A DNA stretch of 64,000 nucleotides from Paenibacillus lutrae (GCF_009757775.1 NZ_RHLK01000010.1:1-64000); one strand, 5' to 3'; counted from the first letter of the stretch, positions 33,827 to 43,328 are shown. Notes: generated by a model not told the origin, from the sequence alone. Program-made: numbers and translations.

Positions 33827-34864
33827 ATGAAGTTGAAACACAATGGTAGAAGTACAAGGGCTGTCCTGTCCCTAGTGGCGGCTGCTTTGATAGCAGCCGG
33901 CTGCGGAGAGAAGAACACCGATCTGACCGTCAAAGAGCCCGTCAAGACAGGGGGTGCTCCGTCTACTCCGGCTGATTCCGCCGTCAGCCCGAATGAAAGC
34001 TTGTACAATCACTTTATTCTGATTACCGCACAAGCAAAAGAAGCAAGGGAAGTCACCTCTTTCCTGGACGCGAATGTATCCAAGGCGGATAAGGCGACAG
34101 CGGACAGGATGTTCCTGGAACTGGAACAGTATTATGACAAGCATCTGCCCGGATTAAACGCGAACTTGGCAGAGATCACAACCCAACCCGGAGCCGCGGA
34201 CAAACTGTCCCGAATGGGATATCCGGCAGATTTCAATAAAATCCAAGGCGATGAATCGTTGAAGCAGTGGCTGAAGAATCAGGCGGCCGGCAAACTGGCG
34301 CTGAGCGACCGGCAAGGGGATTATTACTGGAAGGTCGATTATGCGGCTTTGAATAAAGCTTATTCCGCCTACCTGTCGGATGACCTTCAACAATATTTAA
34401 CGATACGGGCCGCAGAGTCTGACGTGCAGGCCACTTCCGATGGGAGTATCACTATCACCAGAGATGAATTAGGCAGCAGAATACTGCTTGCTGAACATTA
34501 TTTGACCAGCCATCCCGACGGTCTCAAAAAGACGGATATTCTTCAATTGTATAAGATGTATCTAGGCGAATATATTCATGGATACCGGTACGAAGCAGTC
34601 GATGAGAACTCAATGAAGCTGCTTCCCGAAGTCAAGCAGAGCTATGAGCGTCTGGTTCGGGAACATTCGGATTCCAAGACAGCTGTGATAGTCGGAGCAT
34701 ATTTGAGAGTCTTGCAGGATAATAACGATGTGATTTATAACCCCGGCAAGGAGGGCGAAAGTATCTTTGGAGATCCCAAGGCCGGCATTGCGGAGTTCTG
34801 GGGAAGTCTGGACAAACGCGTGCAAGATCAGTTCCCGGACAGCTTGAAACCAACTAAAAAATGA
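33827..34864 (+). CDS. Hypothetical lipoprotein, alpha-helical
   Basis: A 345-residue protein with a clear lipoprotein signal (VLSLVAAALIAAGC), a Pro/Ser/Thr-rich spacer, then a mostly helical domain without Cys beyond the lipobox. Regions such as SYERLVREHSDSKTAVIVGAYLRVLQDNNDV resemble no family I know. It starts 30 bp after the propeller lipoprotein, so both lie in one transcript. Possibly a partner of the neighbouring sensor kinases. Confidence 0.75.
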   Translation: MKLKHNGRSTRAVLSLVAAALIAAGCGEKNTDLTVKEPVKTGGAPSTPADSAVSPNESLYNHFILITAQAKEAREVTSFLDANVSKADKATADRMFLELEQYYDKHLPGLNANLAEITTQPGAADKLSRMGYPADFNKIQGDESLKQWLKNQAAGKLALSDRQGDYYWKVDYAALNKAYSAYLSDDLQQYLTIRAAESDVQATSDGSITITRDELGSRILLAEHYLTSHPDGLKKTDILQLYKMYLGEYIHGYRYEAVDENSMKLLPEVKQSYERLVREHSDSKTAVIVGAYLRVLQDNNDVIYNPGKEGESIFGDPKAGIAEFWGSLDKRVQDQFPDSLKPTKK

Positions 34865-34877
34865 AAGCGGGATTGTG

Positions 34878-35906
34878 ATGAGACAATTAAAAAAATGGAC
34901 AACGGTTGCAGCTGTAAGCGGAATGCTGCTCATTTCAGTAAATTCGGTTACTCAGGCCCATTGGCTGTTTAAAGATATCGATAGTGTGCCTTGGGCGCAG
35001 AGCAGTATTATAAACGCACATCAGATGAACGTGATTGACGGAATGACGGACGAGAATTATGCTCCTCAAAGTGAAGTGACCTGGGGTCAGTTTATGAAAA
35101 TGATCGTCATGACAGATAATCCTTCATTTGCTGCGGCTGCCGGTCAAGGCAATAACTGGTGGCAGTCTTATGTAGATGAAGCTCAGAAAACCAAAGGTTT
35201 TGTCGATGCGTCTTACAGGAAAGAAAATGTGAACAAGCCGATATCCCGGCTGGAAATCGCCCGGATTGTAAGCCGCGTTCTGGACCCTTCACTGCGCTTC
35301 AAGCCAGTAGATGAGGCAGCAGCTTCTTCAGCAATGCAAAAACAGGGGATTCTGGAAGGAAGATCAGACGGAGATCTGGCATTGAAGGAAAACTTGACAC
35401 GTGCCGAGGCGGCGGTCATTGTGGATCGTCTTTTTGAGAAGAATGGATTGTACGGCAAACGATATGATCATCCGGATGTAAAAGCGGCCAGCGGAATGTT
35501 CAGTACGCACGGTTTGATGCTGGGGCAGACCGCCGAGCAGGCGCAAGCTATCCTGGGCGGGCCTTTGGAAACAGGCAAAGATCAAGCAGACGGTGCGCCG
35601 TTTGAGAAGTATAAAAACTATGTGCTGACCTATATGGACGGTAAAATCGCAGAGATTACGTATAGAGATCCCTCTGCGGATCTTCATGAGGCGAAGAAAG
35701 AGCTTGGCGGATCGGCGATTTTCCAGGATAAGGCTAATACGTTCTACTACTTCGGTGACACGGATCAGCTCCTGATCGCATCGGAGAATTCGATCCTCAT
35801 TAAATGGGATAGCAAGAATATGGATTCTTATATTCGAGGCGGAGAACTTAAATCCGTCAATGAGGCTGCCAGGGACTATGCAAGCCGTCTCAACAATCAT
35901 AAGTAA
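34878..35906 (+). CDS. Secreted SLH-domain protein with CAP_assoc_N-like C-terminal domain
   Basis: A 342-residue exported protein: Sec signal ending around SVTQA, then SLH-like modules. The first is FKDIDSVPWAQSSIINAHQMNVIDGMTDENYAPQSEVTWGQFMKMI; more degenerate ones extend to about 190. SLH modules bind pyruvylated wall polymer. The C-terminal part (GLMLGQTAEQAQAILGGPLETGKDQADG...) has the repeat signature of the CAP-associated domain. Start ATG is 34878, 14 bp after the previous gene, with a weak ribosome site that suggests coupling. A good terminator follows. Confidence 0.82.
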   Translation: MRQLKKWTTVAAVSGMLLISVNSVTQAHWLFKDIDSVPWAQSSIINAHQMNVIDGMTDENYAPQSEVTWGQFMKMIVMTDNPSFAAAAGQGNNWWQSYVDEAQKTKGFVDASYRKENVNKPISRLEIARIVSRVLDPSLRFKPVDEAAASSAMQKQGILEGRSDGDLALKENLTRAEAAVIVDRLFEKNGLYGKRYDHPDVKAASGMFSTHGLMLGQTAEQAQAILGGPLETGKDQADGAPFEKYKNYVLTYMDGKIAEITYRDPSADLHEAKKELGGSAIFQDKANTFYYFGDTDQLLIASENSILIKWDSKNMDSYIRGGELKSVNEAARDYASRLNNHK

Positions 35907-35916
35907 GAAGAATCGG

Positions 35917-35944
35917 AAAGCCGCGGCCCTGCGGCTTTTCTTTT
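35917..35944 (+). terminator. Terminator after the SLH gene
   Basis: AAAGCCGC / GCGGCTTT followed by TCTTTT. It separates the upstream five-gene unit from the second two-component system. Confidence 0.8.
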
Positions 35945-36026
35945 GTGTCTGCACATACTACAATCTATATAACTTCTACACAGGTATTTGTTATTCTGAT
36001 TGGAAAGATAGAAGGGAGGGGACGGC

Positions 36027-36719
36027 TTGCGAACGGTACTAGTGGTCGATGATGAGGAGAAGATCCGGGACGTTGTGGTCTCCTATTTGAAAAATGACGG
36101 CTTTCTGACGCTGGAAGCGGGCACAGGAGCGCAGGCGCTGGAGCTTGTGAGAAAAGAAGGGGTACACCTTCTGATTCTGGATCTTATGCTGCCGGATATG
36201 GACGGGGAGCAGGTGTGCAGAGCCGTCCGGCAGATGGATTCGGTTCCGATTCTGATGCTGACGGCTAAAGTATCCAATGCGAACCGGATTCAGGGATTGT
36301 CTCTCGGGGCGGACGACTATGTCACGAAGCCGTTCGATCCCCGGGAACTTGTCGCAAGGGTTCGCGCCATCCTGAGGCGGACGGACGATGGGCACCTGCT
36401 GGCGGACAGGGTGTCCTACGATAACGGGCATCTGGAGATTGATTCGCTTCAGCAGAAAGTATACTGCGGCGGTGAACCTGTCAGTCTGACACCGAGCGAG
36501 TATAAGCTGCTGATAGCGCTGGCCAAATATCCGAAGCGGCACTTTACACGGGATGAGCTGGCAGACAAAGTGCTTGGCTACGAATTCAGCGGGGATATCC
36601 GGACCATCGACCAGCATGTGAAGAATATCCGGCACAAAATCGAGCGCGACCCTAAACGGCCGTCCTATATCGTGACCGTATACGGCTCGGGGTATCGATT
36701 CTCGGGTGAAGGAACATGA
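36027..36719 (+). CDS. OmpR-family response regulator (system 2)
   Basis: A 230-residue regulator with receiver domain (phospho-Asp about 52 in LLILDLMLPDMDG, Lys in VTKPFDP) and OmpR winged helix (about 128-226). The TTG start follows AGAAGGGAGGGG by six bases. Four-base overlap with the kinase gene. It is distinct from system 1, not a recent copy. Confidence 0.93.
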   Translation: MRTVLVVDDEEKIRDVVVSYLKNDGFLTLEAGTGAQALELVRKEGVHLLILDLMLPDMDGEQVCRAVRQMDSVPILMLTAKVSNANRIQGLSLGADDYVTKPFDPRELVARVRAILRRTDDGHLLADRVSYDNGHLEIDSLQQKVYCGGEPVSLTPSEYKLLIALAKYPKRHFTRDELADKVLGYEFSGDIRTIDQHVKNIRHKIERDPKRPSYIVTVYGSGYRFSGEGT

Positions 36720-37786
36720 AGAACAAATTATATATCCGGCTGGCGGGCATTATTATAGCGATGGCTACAGGCATTCTGTTCATCTCGGCCATCTCCATCT
36801 CCATTACCACGCATTACCATATTATCATGTATGAAAAACAGGCGGCCGGAGCCGATCACAGTATGCCGCAGTTAAACAACCATCTGGAGCAGGCGATTCT
36901 TCAGTCTGTGTTGTGGACATGCCTCGGGGCAATCGTCCTAGCCATATGTTTAGGTCTATACGTAGCCAGGAAAATATCGGCTCCGCTGATCGAAATGAAG
37001 CTGGTAGCGGAGAAAATGACGGAGGGCCAGCTCGACAGCCGGACTGTCGTACACGGGACGGATGAATTGTCCGAGCTCGGTACCTCCATCAATGAACTGG
37101 CCGAACAGCTGCAGAAAATGGAGAAAATCCGGGTCACGATGACCGAGGACATCGCCCATGAGCTGCGCACACCTCTAGCTACCCTGAAAAGTCATATGAG
37201 GGCTTTGGAAGACGGCATTTGGGAGCCGACCCCGGAGCGCATTCATTCCTGCTACGAAGAGATCGAAAGACTCGCGGATCTCATCGTGGAGCTGGAGGCC
37301 CTCAATGAGCTGGATTCGCCTGTTTTCCGGCTGGTTCGCTCAGAAGTAGAGCTTGACCCGCTCTTACAGAAAGTGATTCACTTGATGTCGGCCGCTTTCT
37401 GCGAGAAAGAAGTCCGCCTGAATCTGAAGGCGGTACCCGGCATAAAGCTGTTCGCAGATCGTGACCGGTTGACGCAAATTCTTGTGAATTTATTGAGTAA
37501 TGCGCTTAAATTCACACCCCCGCAGGGTGAAGTCACTGTGGAAGCCCGCGAAGAGAAGAGCAGTGTTCTGCTTACGGTACGAGATACAGGGGCCGGGATC
37601 AGTCCGGCCGATCTGCCTTACCTGTTCGAGCGCTTCTATCGGGGTGATAAGTCACGAAACCGCAAGTCGGGAGGCAGCGGCCTCGGTCTGGCTATCGTGC
37701 AGAAGCTGGTACAGGCGCATGGGGGAGAGGTCTGGGCGGAAAGCTCACAGGGAGCGGTATTTTATGTGCGCATCCCTTTCTCCTAA
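36716..37786 (+). CDS. Sensor histidine kinase (system 2)
   Basis: A 356-residue kinase with a short extracellular loop (about 35-62) between TM1 (about 10-32) and TM2 (about 64-84), then HAMP. The H-box EDIAHELRTPLATL has His about 148; N-box LLSNALKF, G1 DTGAGISP, F-box LFERFYRGDKSRNRKSGGSGLGL and G2 follow. The very small sensor loop points to a membrane-intrinsic or protein-mediated signal, like kinases that respond to cell-wall antibiotics. Confidence 0.93.
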   Translation: MKNKLYIRLAGIIIAMATGILFISAISISITTHYHIIMYEKQAAGADHSMPQLNNHLEQAILQSVLWTCLGAIVLAICLGLYVARKISAPLIEMKLVAEKMTEGQLDSRTVVHGTDELSELGTSINELAEQLQKMEKIRVTMTEDIAHELRTPLATLKSHMRALEDGIWEPTPERIHSCYEEIERLADLIVELEALNELDSPVFRLVRSEVELDPLLQKVIHLMSAAFCEKEVRLNLKAVPGIKLFADRDRLTQILVNLLSNALKFTPPQGEVTVEAREEKSSVLLTVRDTGAGISPADLPYLFERFYRGDKSRNRKSGGSGLGLAIVQKLVQAHGGEVWAESSQGAVFYVRIPFS

Positions 37787-38025
37787 ATATCCATATCCAT
37801 TAGAGCTCCGGCAAAAGAAGCAGAAGCAGATGCATAAGCAGGTGCATAAGCGTGACAAGTTATTGGCGGAACTTATTTAATCGCTGATTTGCCATTTCCG
37901 GCACGGTCTTCACAGGTTCTTCAAAAGTTATGGGTACACTTGAGATTGTAGACCGTTCTGCGCTTCCTTTCACTAATAGGAAGTAAGCGGTATGAGGTCA
38001 GACAATCTCAAGGAGGAATCAACAC

Positions 38026-39258
38026 ATGAAGAAGAGCTGGAAATTTGGACTTGTGTCCCTAACTGCATTATTAGCCTTGACCGGCTGTACGAGCGGAAGT
38101 CAGACTCCGGCGGCGACTGCGGGCGGTGAACATGATGGACATGCCATGCAGCCGTCGCCGGCTAAGACGGAGCAGACCTTGCCTGCCGACAAGACGCCTT
38201 GGATTGCGTCCAAGAATACAACGCGGATCAATTCGGGCGATCCGTACGAAGCGGCGGTACTGGTCTCCCGTACTTTATGGATGGCGACCAGCGGTGATAA
38301 TCGTCCGGGAGGCGTCATTCTGACGGATTTCGAGGACTGGCAGACTTCTCTGGTGAGCGCGAATCTGATTCACCATCCGAACAACGGTCCCCGGCTATTC
38401 GTCAATAAGGACGGCATACCGGAAGTAACGCTAAGTGAGCTCAAGCGTCTTCAGCCGACTGGTGTCAAATCCAACGGGGGCGTGCAGGTAATGGTGGTCG
38501 GCAAAGTGGCGGCGAAGGTCGATGAACAGCTCAAAGAGCTGGGCCTCAAGACGGAGAAAATAGAAGGAGGCACTCCGGAGGCTGTGGCCAAATCGGTGGA
38601 TGCCTATTATACGAAGGTTGCCAAAGAAACTTCACCCTCTGTCATCATCGGGTCCAAAGAGAGTCCGGAATATACGGTGCCGGCCGTAAACTGGATTTCT
38701 CACATGCCGGAGCCGCTGCTCTACGTCGGCAAGGATGAAGTGCCGCAGGAAACGATGGATGCCCTGAAGACTCGCGGAGGCAAAGCGAATATTTATATCC
38801 TCGGACCGGAATCGGTCGTATCCGCATCGGTAGAGAAGAAACTCGGTGAGCAGGGCAAGGTTGTCCGGATTGCCGGTCAGGATCCTTATGAGAATGCGAT
38901 AGCCTTTGCCAAATATAAGGATCCCGCAACGGGATTTGGCTGGGGAATTACAACGCCGGGACATAACTTTTCGTTCGTGAATAAAACGCAGACCGGGCTT
39001 GCTCTGGCTGCCGCGCCTTTCTCTCATTTGGGCAAACATGCGCCCCTTCTGCTGACGGATCAGGACAAGATGCCCAAATCCGTAATGGATTATGTCATGT
39101 CGGTGCAGCCGAAGTATGATAAATCGCCGGTTGAAGGTCCCTTTAACCATGCCTGGTTAACAGGCAGCGGCGACACTCTGACGAGCGGCGCACAAGGTGA
39201 AATTGACAGCATGCTGGAAATCACATCGAAATCCGGCGGAGGCCATGGCGGTCATTAG
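38026..39258 (+). CDS. Cell-wall-binding-repeat-2-like lipoprotein with His-rich ends
   Basis: A 410-residue lipoprotein: lipobox LTGC at about residue 21, then a spacer containing HDGHAM, and a tail ending GGGHGGH. The body has two or three Rossmann-like repeats typical of CWB_2 (e.g. TTRINSGDPYEAAVLVSRTLW, PSVIIGSKESPEYTVPAVNWIS, VRIAGQDPYENAIAFAKY). CWB_2 repeats anchor proteins to wall polymer. The His clusters could bind metal. It lies 240 bp after kinase 2 and is ended by the hairpin at 39355. AAGGAGG precedes the ATG. Confidence 0.8.
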   Translation: MKKSWKFGLVSLTALLALTGCTSGSQTPAATAGGEHDGHAMQPSPAKTEQTLPADKTPWIASKNTTRINSGDPYEAAVLVSRTLWMATSGDNRPGGVILTDFEDWQTSLVSANLIHHPNNGPRLFVNKDGIPEVTLSELKRLQPTGVKSNGGVQVMVVGKVAAKVDEQLKELGLKTEKIEGGTPEAVAKSVDAYYTKVAKETSPSVIIGSKESPEYTVPAVNWISHMPEPLLYVGKDEVPQETMDALKTRGGKANIYILGPESVVSASVEKKLGEQGKVVRIAGQDPYENAIAFAKYKDPATGFGWGITTPGHNFSFVNKTQTGLALAAAPFSHLGKHAPLLLTDQDKMPKSVMDYVMSVQPKYDKSPVEGPFNHAWLTGSGDTLTSGAQGEIDSMLEITSKSGGGHGGH

Positions 39259-39354
39259 CTGCAGCAGACCCCTTGAATTCACTGGTTGTGATTGTAGAGG
39301 AGGCTGCCTCAAAAGGGTAAACCTGAGTGAGGCAATCCTATAATAGGTGCAAAA

Positions 39355-39399
39355 GAACCTTCAAAACCACTATAAAAGTGGATCTGAAGGTTCTTTTTT
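39355..39399 (+). terminator. Terminator after the CWB_2 lipoprotein
   Basis: GAACCTTCA / TGAAGGTTC outer arms with an inner CCACT/AGTGG stem, then six T. Confidence 0.85.
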
Positions 39400-39420
39400 A
39401 ACCGAATATCACGTGAAAAG

Positions 39421-39464
39421 CGGGGACTGAATGTTCTCAAAATGAATTTTGAGTCAATCCCGTG
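39421..39464 (-). terminator. Probable terminator of the germinant receptor operon
   Basis: On the - strand ACTCAAAAT / ATTTTGAG form the core with outer CGGGA...TCCCCG partial pairing; a TTTT follows. 45 bp past the last ger gene. Confidence 0.5.
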
Positions 39465-39508
39465 TTCTTGCTGGTCGGGGATGAAGCATCCGCACGCGAG
39501 TCATCTGC

Positions 39509-40642
39509 TTATTCTACAACACCGGTGCGAAGCAGCTCTGCTTTTACTTCAACCTTGAATTGGGCAGAGGCAAACCGATCATGCCATTCTTCTTTGGTGA
39601 AAGAAGATCCTCTGACCGTTTGAAGATAAACTTCCCCGAATCCGATAGGATCCGCTTTAAGTTCTGTCAATTTCTTGAGGACATGTTCAGTTTTTTTCTG
39701 AAATTTTTGTACAATTAATTTCTCGATGGTGTCAATAACTTGGGGTTCGGACAAGCGAATCCCGGCTGTGATCTCCTCCAGTACATAAGTAAAATCGAGT
39801 TTCACTTCATAGATCAAGTTATCCGGATCAACCAGTTTAATCTCAGGATTATTCTCTAGCAGCCGAACTACGGCATGGATTTCCTGTTTAGCCGTTTTCT
39901 CTGCTTTCTTATAGTGGGGGCTAAGATCCTCGCTGTTCAGCCCGAATTCGAAGATTCCCGTCTTAAACCGGTCCCGGATCAATTTGAGGAAGGAAGAATC
40001 GCTGCTGGATAGGATTCCAGCCAATTTGTCCGCCCGGAAGACAGCAATGTCATCCATGACAATGGACTCGCCTTCTCGTACTACGACAGGTAAAAGCGGG
40101 TCTTTACCGGGCGAATAATAGTCCCTGAGGAACTCATGAAGCGTAGAAGAGATAACCTGTCCCTCCCTGACATTCTGTTTGATGGTCTCATACAGATAGG
40201 TCCCGATATTCCCGATATCTTTGTACGAATATTGAAGAAGGTCTGCTGTCTTTTTACGGCTTATTCCCAGGAATATTTTGGTACCGATAGAAGGGTCGCG
40301 GGATAACGAATCCACCAGGTTGATAATCCCGTTTTCGGCAACGGCATCTTCGTATAGGGCAACGCGCAGCTGTCCGAGTACTAATTTCTTGGAAGCTTTA
40401 CGGTTCTGGTCTTCTCTTAGTTTCTTGCTGGTGTAGGCGTTGTTAGAGAGAACGGTAGCTTTACTGGGAACATCTTTATCGAGCTTGTATATGACCGAGG
40501 TGCCTTCAATCGTTCCCTCTTCTCCCTGATCGTACCCGAGTGCAACAATAAGTCCCAGACTCTCAAAAACGCTGGGGGTTACACAGCCGCTCAGCAATAA
40601 TCCCGCTGCAGCCAGCGTCCATATCCCTCGCAATCGTCTCAT
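39509..40642 (-). CDS. Spore germination lipoprotein, Ger(x)C family (GerAC-type)
   Basis: The C subunit (377 aa) of a GerA-type germinant receptor. Lipobox LLSGC near residue 20, then the Ger(x)C fold: ESLGLIVALGYDQGEEG, LVLGQLRVALYEDAVAENGI, and the C-terminal domain LEEITAGIRLSEPQVIDTIEKLI...DPIGFGE. It overlaps the B subunit gene by four bases. In spores it sits on the inner membrane and is needed for receptor activity. Confidence 0.93.
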   Translation of the reverse strand: MRRLRGIWTLAAAGLLLSGCVTPSVFESLGLIVALGYDQGEEGTIEGTSVIYKLDKDVPSKATVLSNNAYTSKKLREDQNRKASKKLVLGQLRVALYEDAVAENGIINLVDSLSRDPSIGTKIFLGISRKKTADLLQYSYKDIGNIGTYLYETIKQNVREGQVISSTLHEFLRDYYSPGKDPLLPVVVREGESIVMDDIAVFRADKLAGILSSSDSSFLKLIRDRFKTGIFEFGLNSEDLSPHYKKAEKTAKQEIHAVVRLLENNPEIKLVDPDNLIYEVKLDFTYVLEEITAGIRLSEPQVIDTIEKLIVQKFQKKTEHVLKKLTELKADPIGFGEVYLQTVRGSSFTKEEWHDRFASAQFKVEVKAELLRTGVVE

Positions 40643-41751
40643 GTTAACCTCCGTTTTCTCGGGCCCGTAAACGCCCTTTTTACGGTTACAACCAAGCAGA
40701 TGAACAAAGGGTACAAGAATGCCATCAACACGCTGAAACGGCCTGAAAAGTTATTTAGCCGTTCAATTTCCAGGTGGCTGGTGAACCATACGCTGCTGAT
40801 AAACAGAGCGGCTGCAATCCACACGGGTGCTTGTCTTTCCTTGATCCGGATAATCTTGCTGAGTCCGCGGCCTGCAGACCAGACGTAGAGCATCGTGTTA
40901 GGCAAAATACCGATGAGGTACAGCGAAACCGTAATATATTCCACCCGCTCGAAAAGGGGGAATTCAACGATTTTGAGAAGTGTCAAGGTTGGCCAGATGG
41001 TATGCATCAATTGTTCCCCGCTGAAATAAACGAGAGTCGTAACGGTGAAGATCAAATAAGTCAGCGTCGTGAAGGCGATTGCCAAGTGGGAGTACTTGGC
41101 CGCTTTTGCTTTATTGCTGACAAAAGGATAGACGAACATAAGGAGTTCAAAGCCGACGATGGTAAAGGACATCGAGAAGGCCCCTTTTAACATATCGGAT
41201 AACGGGTGTTCCATAACGGGAAGCAAGTACCCCCAATTGGCATATTGAATCGGATAGTAGAACAGCGCGATTTCACTTGTAATGACAATCACACTTATCA
41301 AAGCGACGCCAATAATGACCCGGAGGCCTCCCAGAATACCGTACAGCATCAGAGCCAATACGAAGAGACTAAGGAACCAGGTCGGGATATCCGGGAACAT
41401 CCAGGTTTGGATAATCTCGATATAATTACGCAGAATGGTCAATGCAATCGTCATTAAATAAATCATATAGACAGTGGAGCAGAGAGCACCGGCAAATTTG
41501 CCGAAAGTGTCTTGATGAAGGTCATATAGATCTGAGCCAGGGTTTTTCCCGAGGAACGAAAGAATGGCCGCTACTACGATATGGGCAGCCAGGCCGGCTA
41601 TAAGAACCGCTATCCAGGAGTCTTGCTCGAGGATTTTGTACAGATTACGCTGAAAACTGGCTCCGCCGACACCGATCTGCGCAGCGGATACAATGAAGAA
41701 CAGTAAGTAGGCTCGAAAGGAAAACATACGGGTTACTGTGGAATTCTGCAT
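40639..41751 (-). CDS. Spore germination permease, GerAB/ArcD/ProY family
   Basis: The B subunit (370 aa) of the germinant receptor, an APC-superfamily membrane protein with about ten helices, which binds the germinant. RAYLLFFIVSAAQIGVGGASFQRNLYKI is the typical opening. I start it at 41751 after AGGTG; an upstream frame to 41823 would lie inside the A subunit gene without a site. Which germinant it senses cannot be read. Confidence 0.92.
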   Translation of the reverse strand: MQNSTVTRMFSFRAYLLFFIVSAAQIGVGGASFQRNLYKILEQDSWIAVLIAGLAAHIVVAAILSFLGKNPGSDLYDLHQDTFGKFAGALCSTVYMIYLMTIALTILRNYIEIIQTWMFPDIPTWFLSLFVLALMLYGILGGLRVIIGVALISVIVITSEIALFYYPIQYANWGYLLPVMEHPLSDMLKGAFSMSFTIVGFELLMFVYPFVSNKAKAAKYSHLAIAFTTLTYLIFTVTTLVYFSGEQLMHTIWPTLTLLKIVEFPLFERVEYITVSLYLIGILPNTMLYVWSAGRGLSKIIRIKERQAPVWIAAALFISSVWFTSHLEIERLNNFSGRFSVLMAFLYPLFICLVVTVKRAFTGPRKRRLT

Positions 41752-41761
41752 CTGTAGACAC

Positions 41762-43255
41762 CTATTTTTCTTCTTGAAATTGTTCGAAAATGTCTGCTTT
41801 TTGGGTGGAATCGGAAGCAGCACTGGCCTTTTTCGCAGAGGTACCCGACAAGATTGACACGATTTTGTTCATAAAATCAGGCAGCGGCGGGCGGATAAAA
41901 AGCGCTACAACCTGAGGAATATTCAGCGGGTAGATGGGCTTGAGATAAGAGGCTCCCAGTGAGGTCAATCTCAGCAGATGGATCATCAGGAAAGAAAGAC
42001 CGATGACGATCCCTATTCCGCCCCAGCACCCCGCTATGAAAATCATGGGAAAACGGAGAATCCGGATGGCAGATCCCATCATAAAACCGGGAGATGTATA
42101 GGAAGCCAGCGCGCCCAAAGCTACAATCATAATCAGGAGATTACTCGTAAATCCCGCTTGAACGGCAGCTTGTCCGACAACGATACCCCCCACGATTCCC
42201 ATGGTTTGTCCGACCTTGGTAGGAAGTCTTGCTCCGGCCTCCCGCAGCAATTCGATGATAATTTCCAGCAGAAGGGCCTCGAATAGAGGAGGGAAAGGGA
42301 CTTTGGCTCTGGAGCTTGCCAGTGAATCGAGAAGAGCCGAAGGAATCATCTCATAGTGATAAGTTAAAGCCGCCACGTAGAATGGAGTCAGCAGTAAAGA
42401 GAAGAAGACTGCTATCATCCGGAGAGCAAAGACGAAAGCGGATATTTGCCAGCGCAGGTACCTGTCTTCTTCGCTTTTAAAACAATCCAGAAATGTGGTA
42501 GGACCGACAATAACTCTTGAACTGCCGCCTACCAGAATGACAATTTTGCCTTCCAGTAAAGAAGCTGCCGCACGATCCGGACGTTCGGTTAAGAAATAGA
42601 GAGGGAAAATACTTCCCTTGGTATCCTCGATAAATTGGGATAGAATAGCGGAATCCAGAACCCCGTCCAATCTAAAGTCTGCCAGCCGCTGCTGAACCAG
42701 CTTCCGTGCGTTTTCATTGTTCGTATTCTCGACATAGCACATCATAATTCTGGATTTGGTTTTACTTCCGATCGTAAAAGATTCGGTCCTGAAATGAGGA
42801 TCATTCAGATAGCTCCGGATCAGGGCAATATTCTGATCGATCGACTCGGCAAAGCCGACCTGCGGTCCGAAAATCTGACTTTCATTCTCCGAAGCGCTTA
42901 AGGACCGGCTGGGAATGTGCTCTGCGTTAACGACTATTCCGGTGGAAGAAGCGGAGCTGCCTACGTAAATCCATCCGCTGAGGAGCAGAGTGACGATTTC
43001 ATTCCAGTCCTTGCTTTCGAGGGCATTTCCCACGGGCAGATAAGTCATCAACTGCTGGGAGCTCATACCGCCGCCAATCTCAAGAAGCGGATGCAGCACA
43101 TCCCGGTGCAGAGTGTTTTTATCGATAAGCTGTTCGACAAAGAATAACTCGTAGGTTTCCCCGGGAATCCCGGCCGTTTTCCGCTGGATCTGGCTGGTAC
43201 TCAGGGAGCAGTAGGCAACAAACTCTTCATAATTACGGATCACATATGATTGCAT
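41762..43255 (-). CDS. Spore germination protein, GerAA family
   Basis: The A subunit (497 aa). N-terminal hydrophilic domain (about 1-260) followed by five or six membrane segments. Family motifs are TERPDRAAASLLEGKIVILVGGSSRVIVGPTTFLDCF and PFPPLFEALLLEIIIELLREAGARLPTKVGQTMGIVGGIVVGQAAVQAG. First gene of the operon; GGAGGACC precedes the ATG, and a sigma-G-like promoter lies 43-73 bp upstream. Recent structural work treats GerA receptors as nutrient-gated ion channels formed by A subunits. Confidence 0.94.
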   Translation of the reverse strand: MQSYVIRNYEEFVAYCSLSTSQIQRKTAGIPGETYELFFVEQLIDKNTLHRDVLHPLLEIGGGMSSQQLMTYLPVGNALESKDWNEIVTLLLSGWIYVGSSASSTGIVVNAEHIPSRSLSASENESQIFGPQVGFAESIDQNIALIRSYLNDPHFRTESFTIGSKTKSRIMMCYVENTNNENARKLVQQRLADFRLDGVLDSAILSQFIEDTKGSIFPLYFLTERPDRAAASLLEGKIVILVGGSSRVIVGPTTFLDCFKSEEDRYLRWQISAFVFALRMIAVFFSLLLTPFYVAALTYHYEMIPSALLDSLASSRAKVPFPPLFEALLLEIIIELLREAGARLPTKVGQTMGIVGGIVVGQAAVQAGFTSNLLIMIVALGALASYTSPGFMMGSAIRILRFPMIFIAGCWGGIGIVIGLSFLMIHLLRLTSLGASYLKPIYPLNIPQVVALFIRPPLPDFMNKIVSILSGTSAKKASAASDSTQKADIFEQFQEEK

Positions 43256-43297
43256 GGGAGAAGGTCCTCCTGTCTAATCCGAATCAGAATCTTGAAT

Positions 43298-43328
43298 TAG
43301 TATGGCCCGGCATTCACTAATTTACTTA
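43298..43328 (-). promoter_or_regulatory. Sigma-G-like promoter of the ger operon
   Basis: On the - strand CATACTA (43298-43304), a full match to the forespore -10 element, with TAAGTA 18 bp upstream as a fair -35. Forespore control of ger operons is established in B. subtilis. Confidence 0.6.

Noticed and set aside
37787-37880. Small + strand frame ending near 37880 after kinase 2
   Set aside because: The longer frame is out of phase with the kinase gene and the short ATG version has no ribosome site; simple repeats of GCATAAGCAG explain it.
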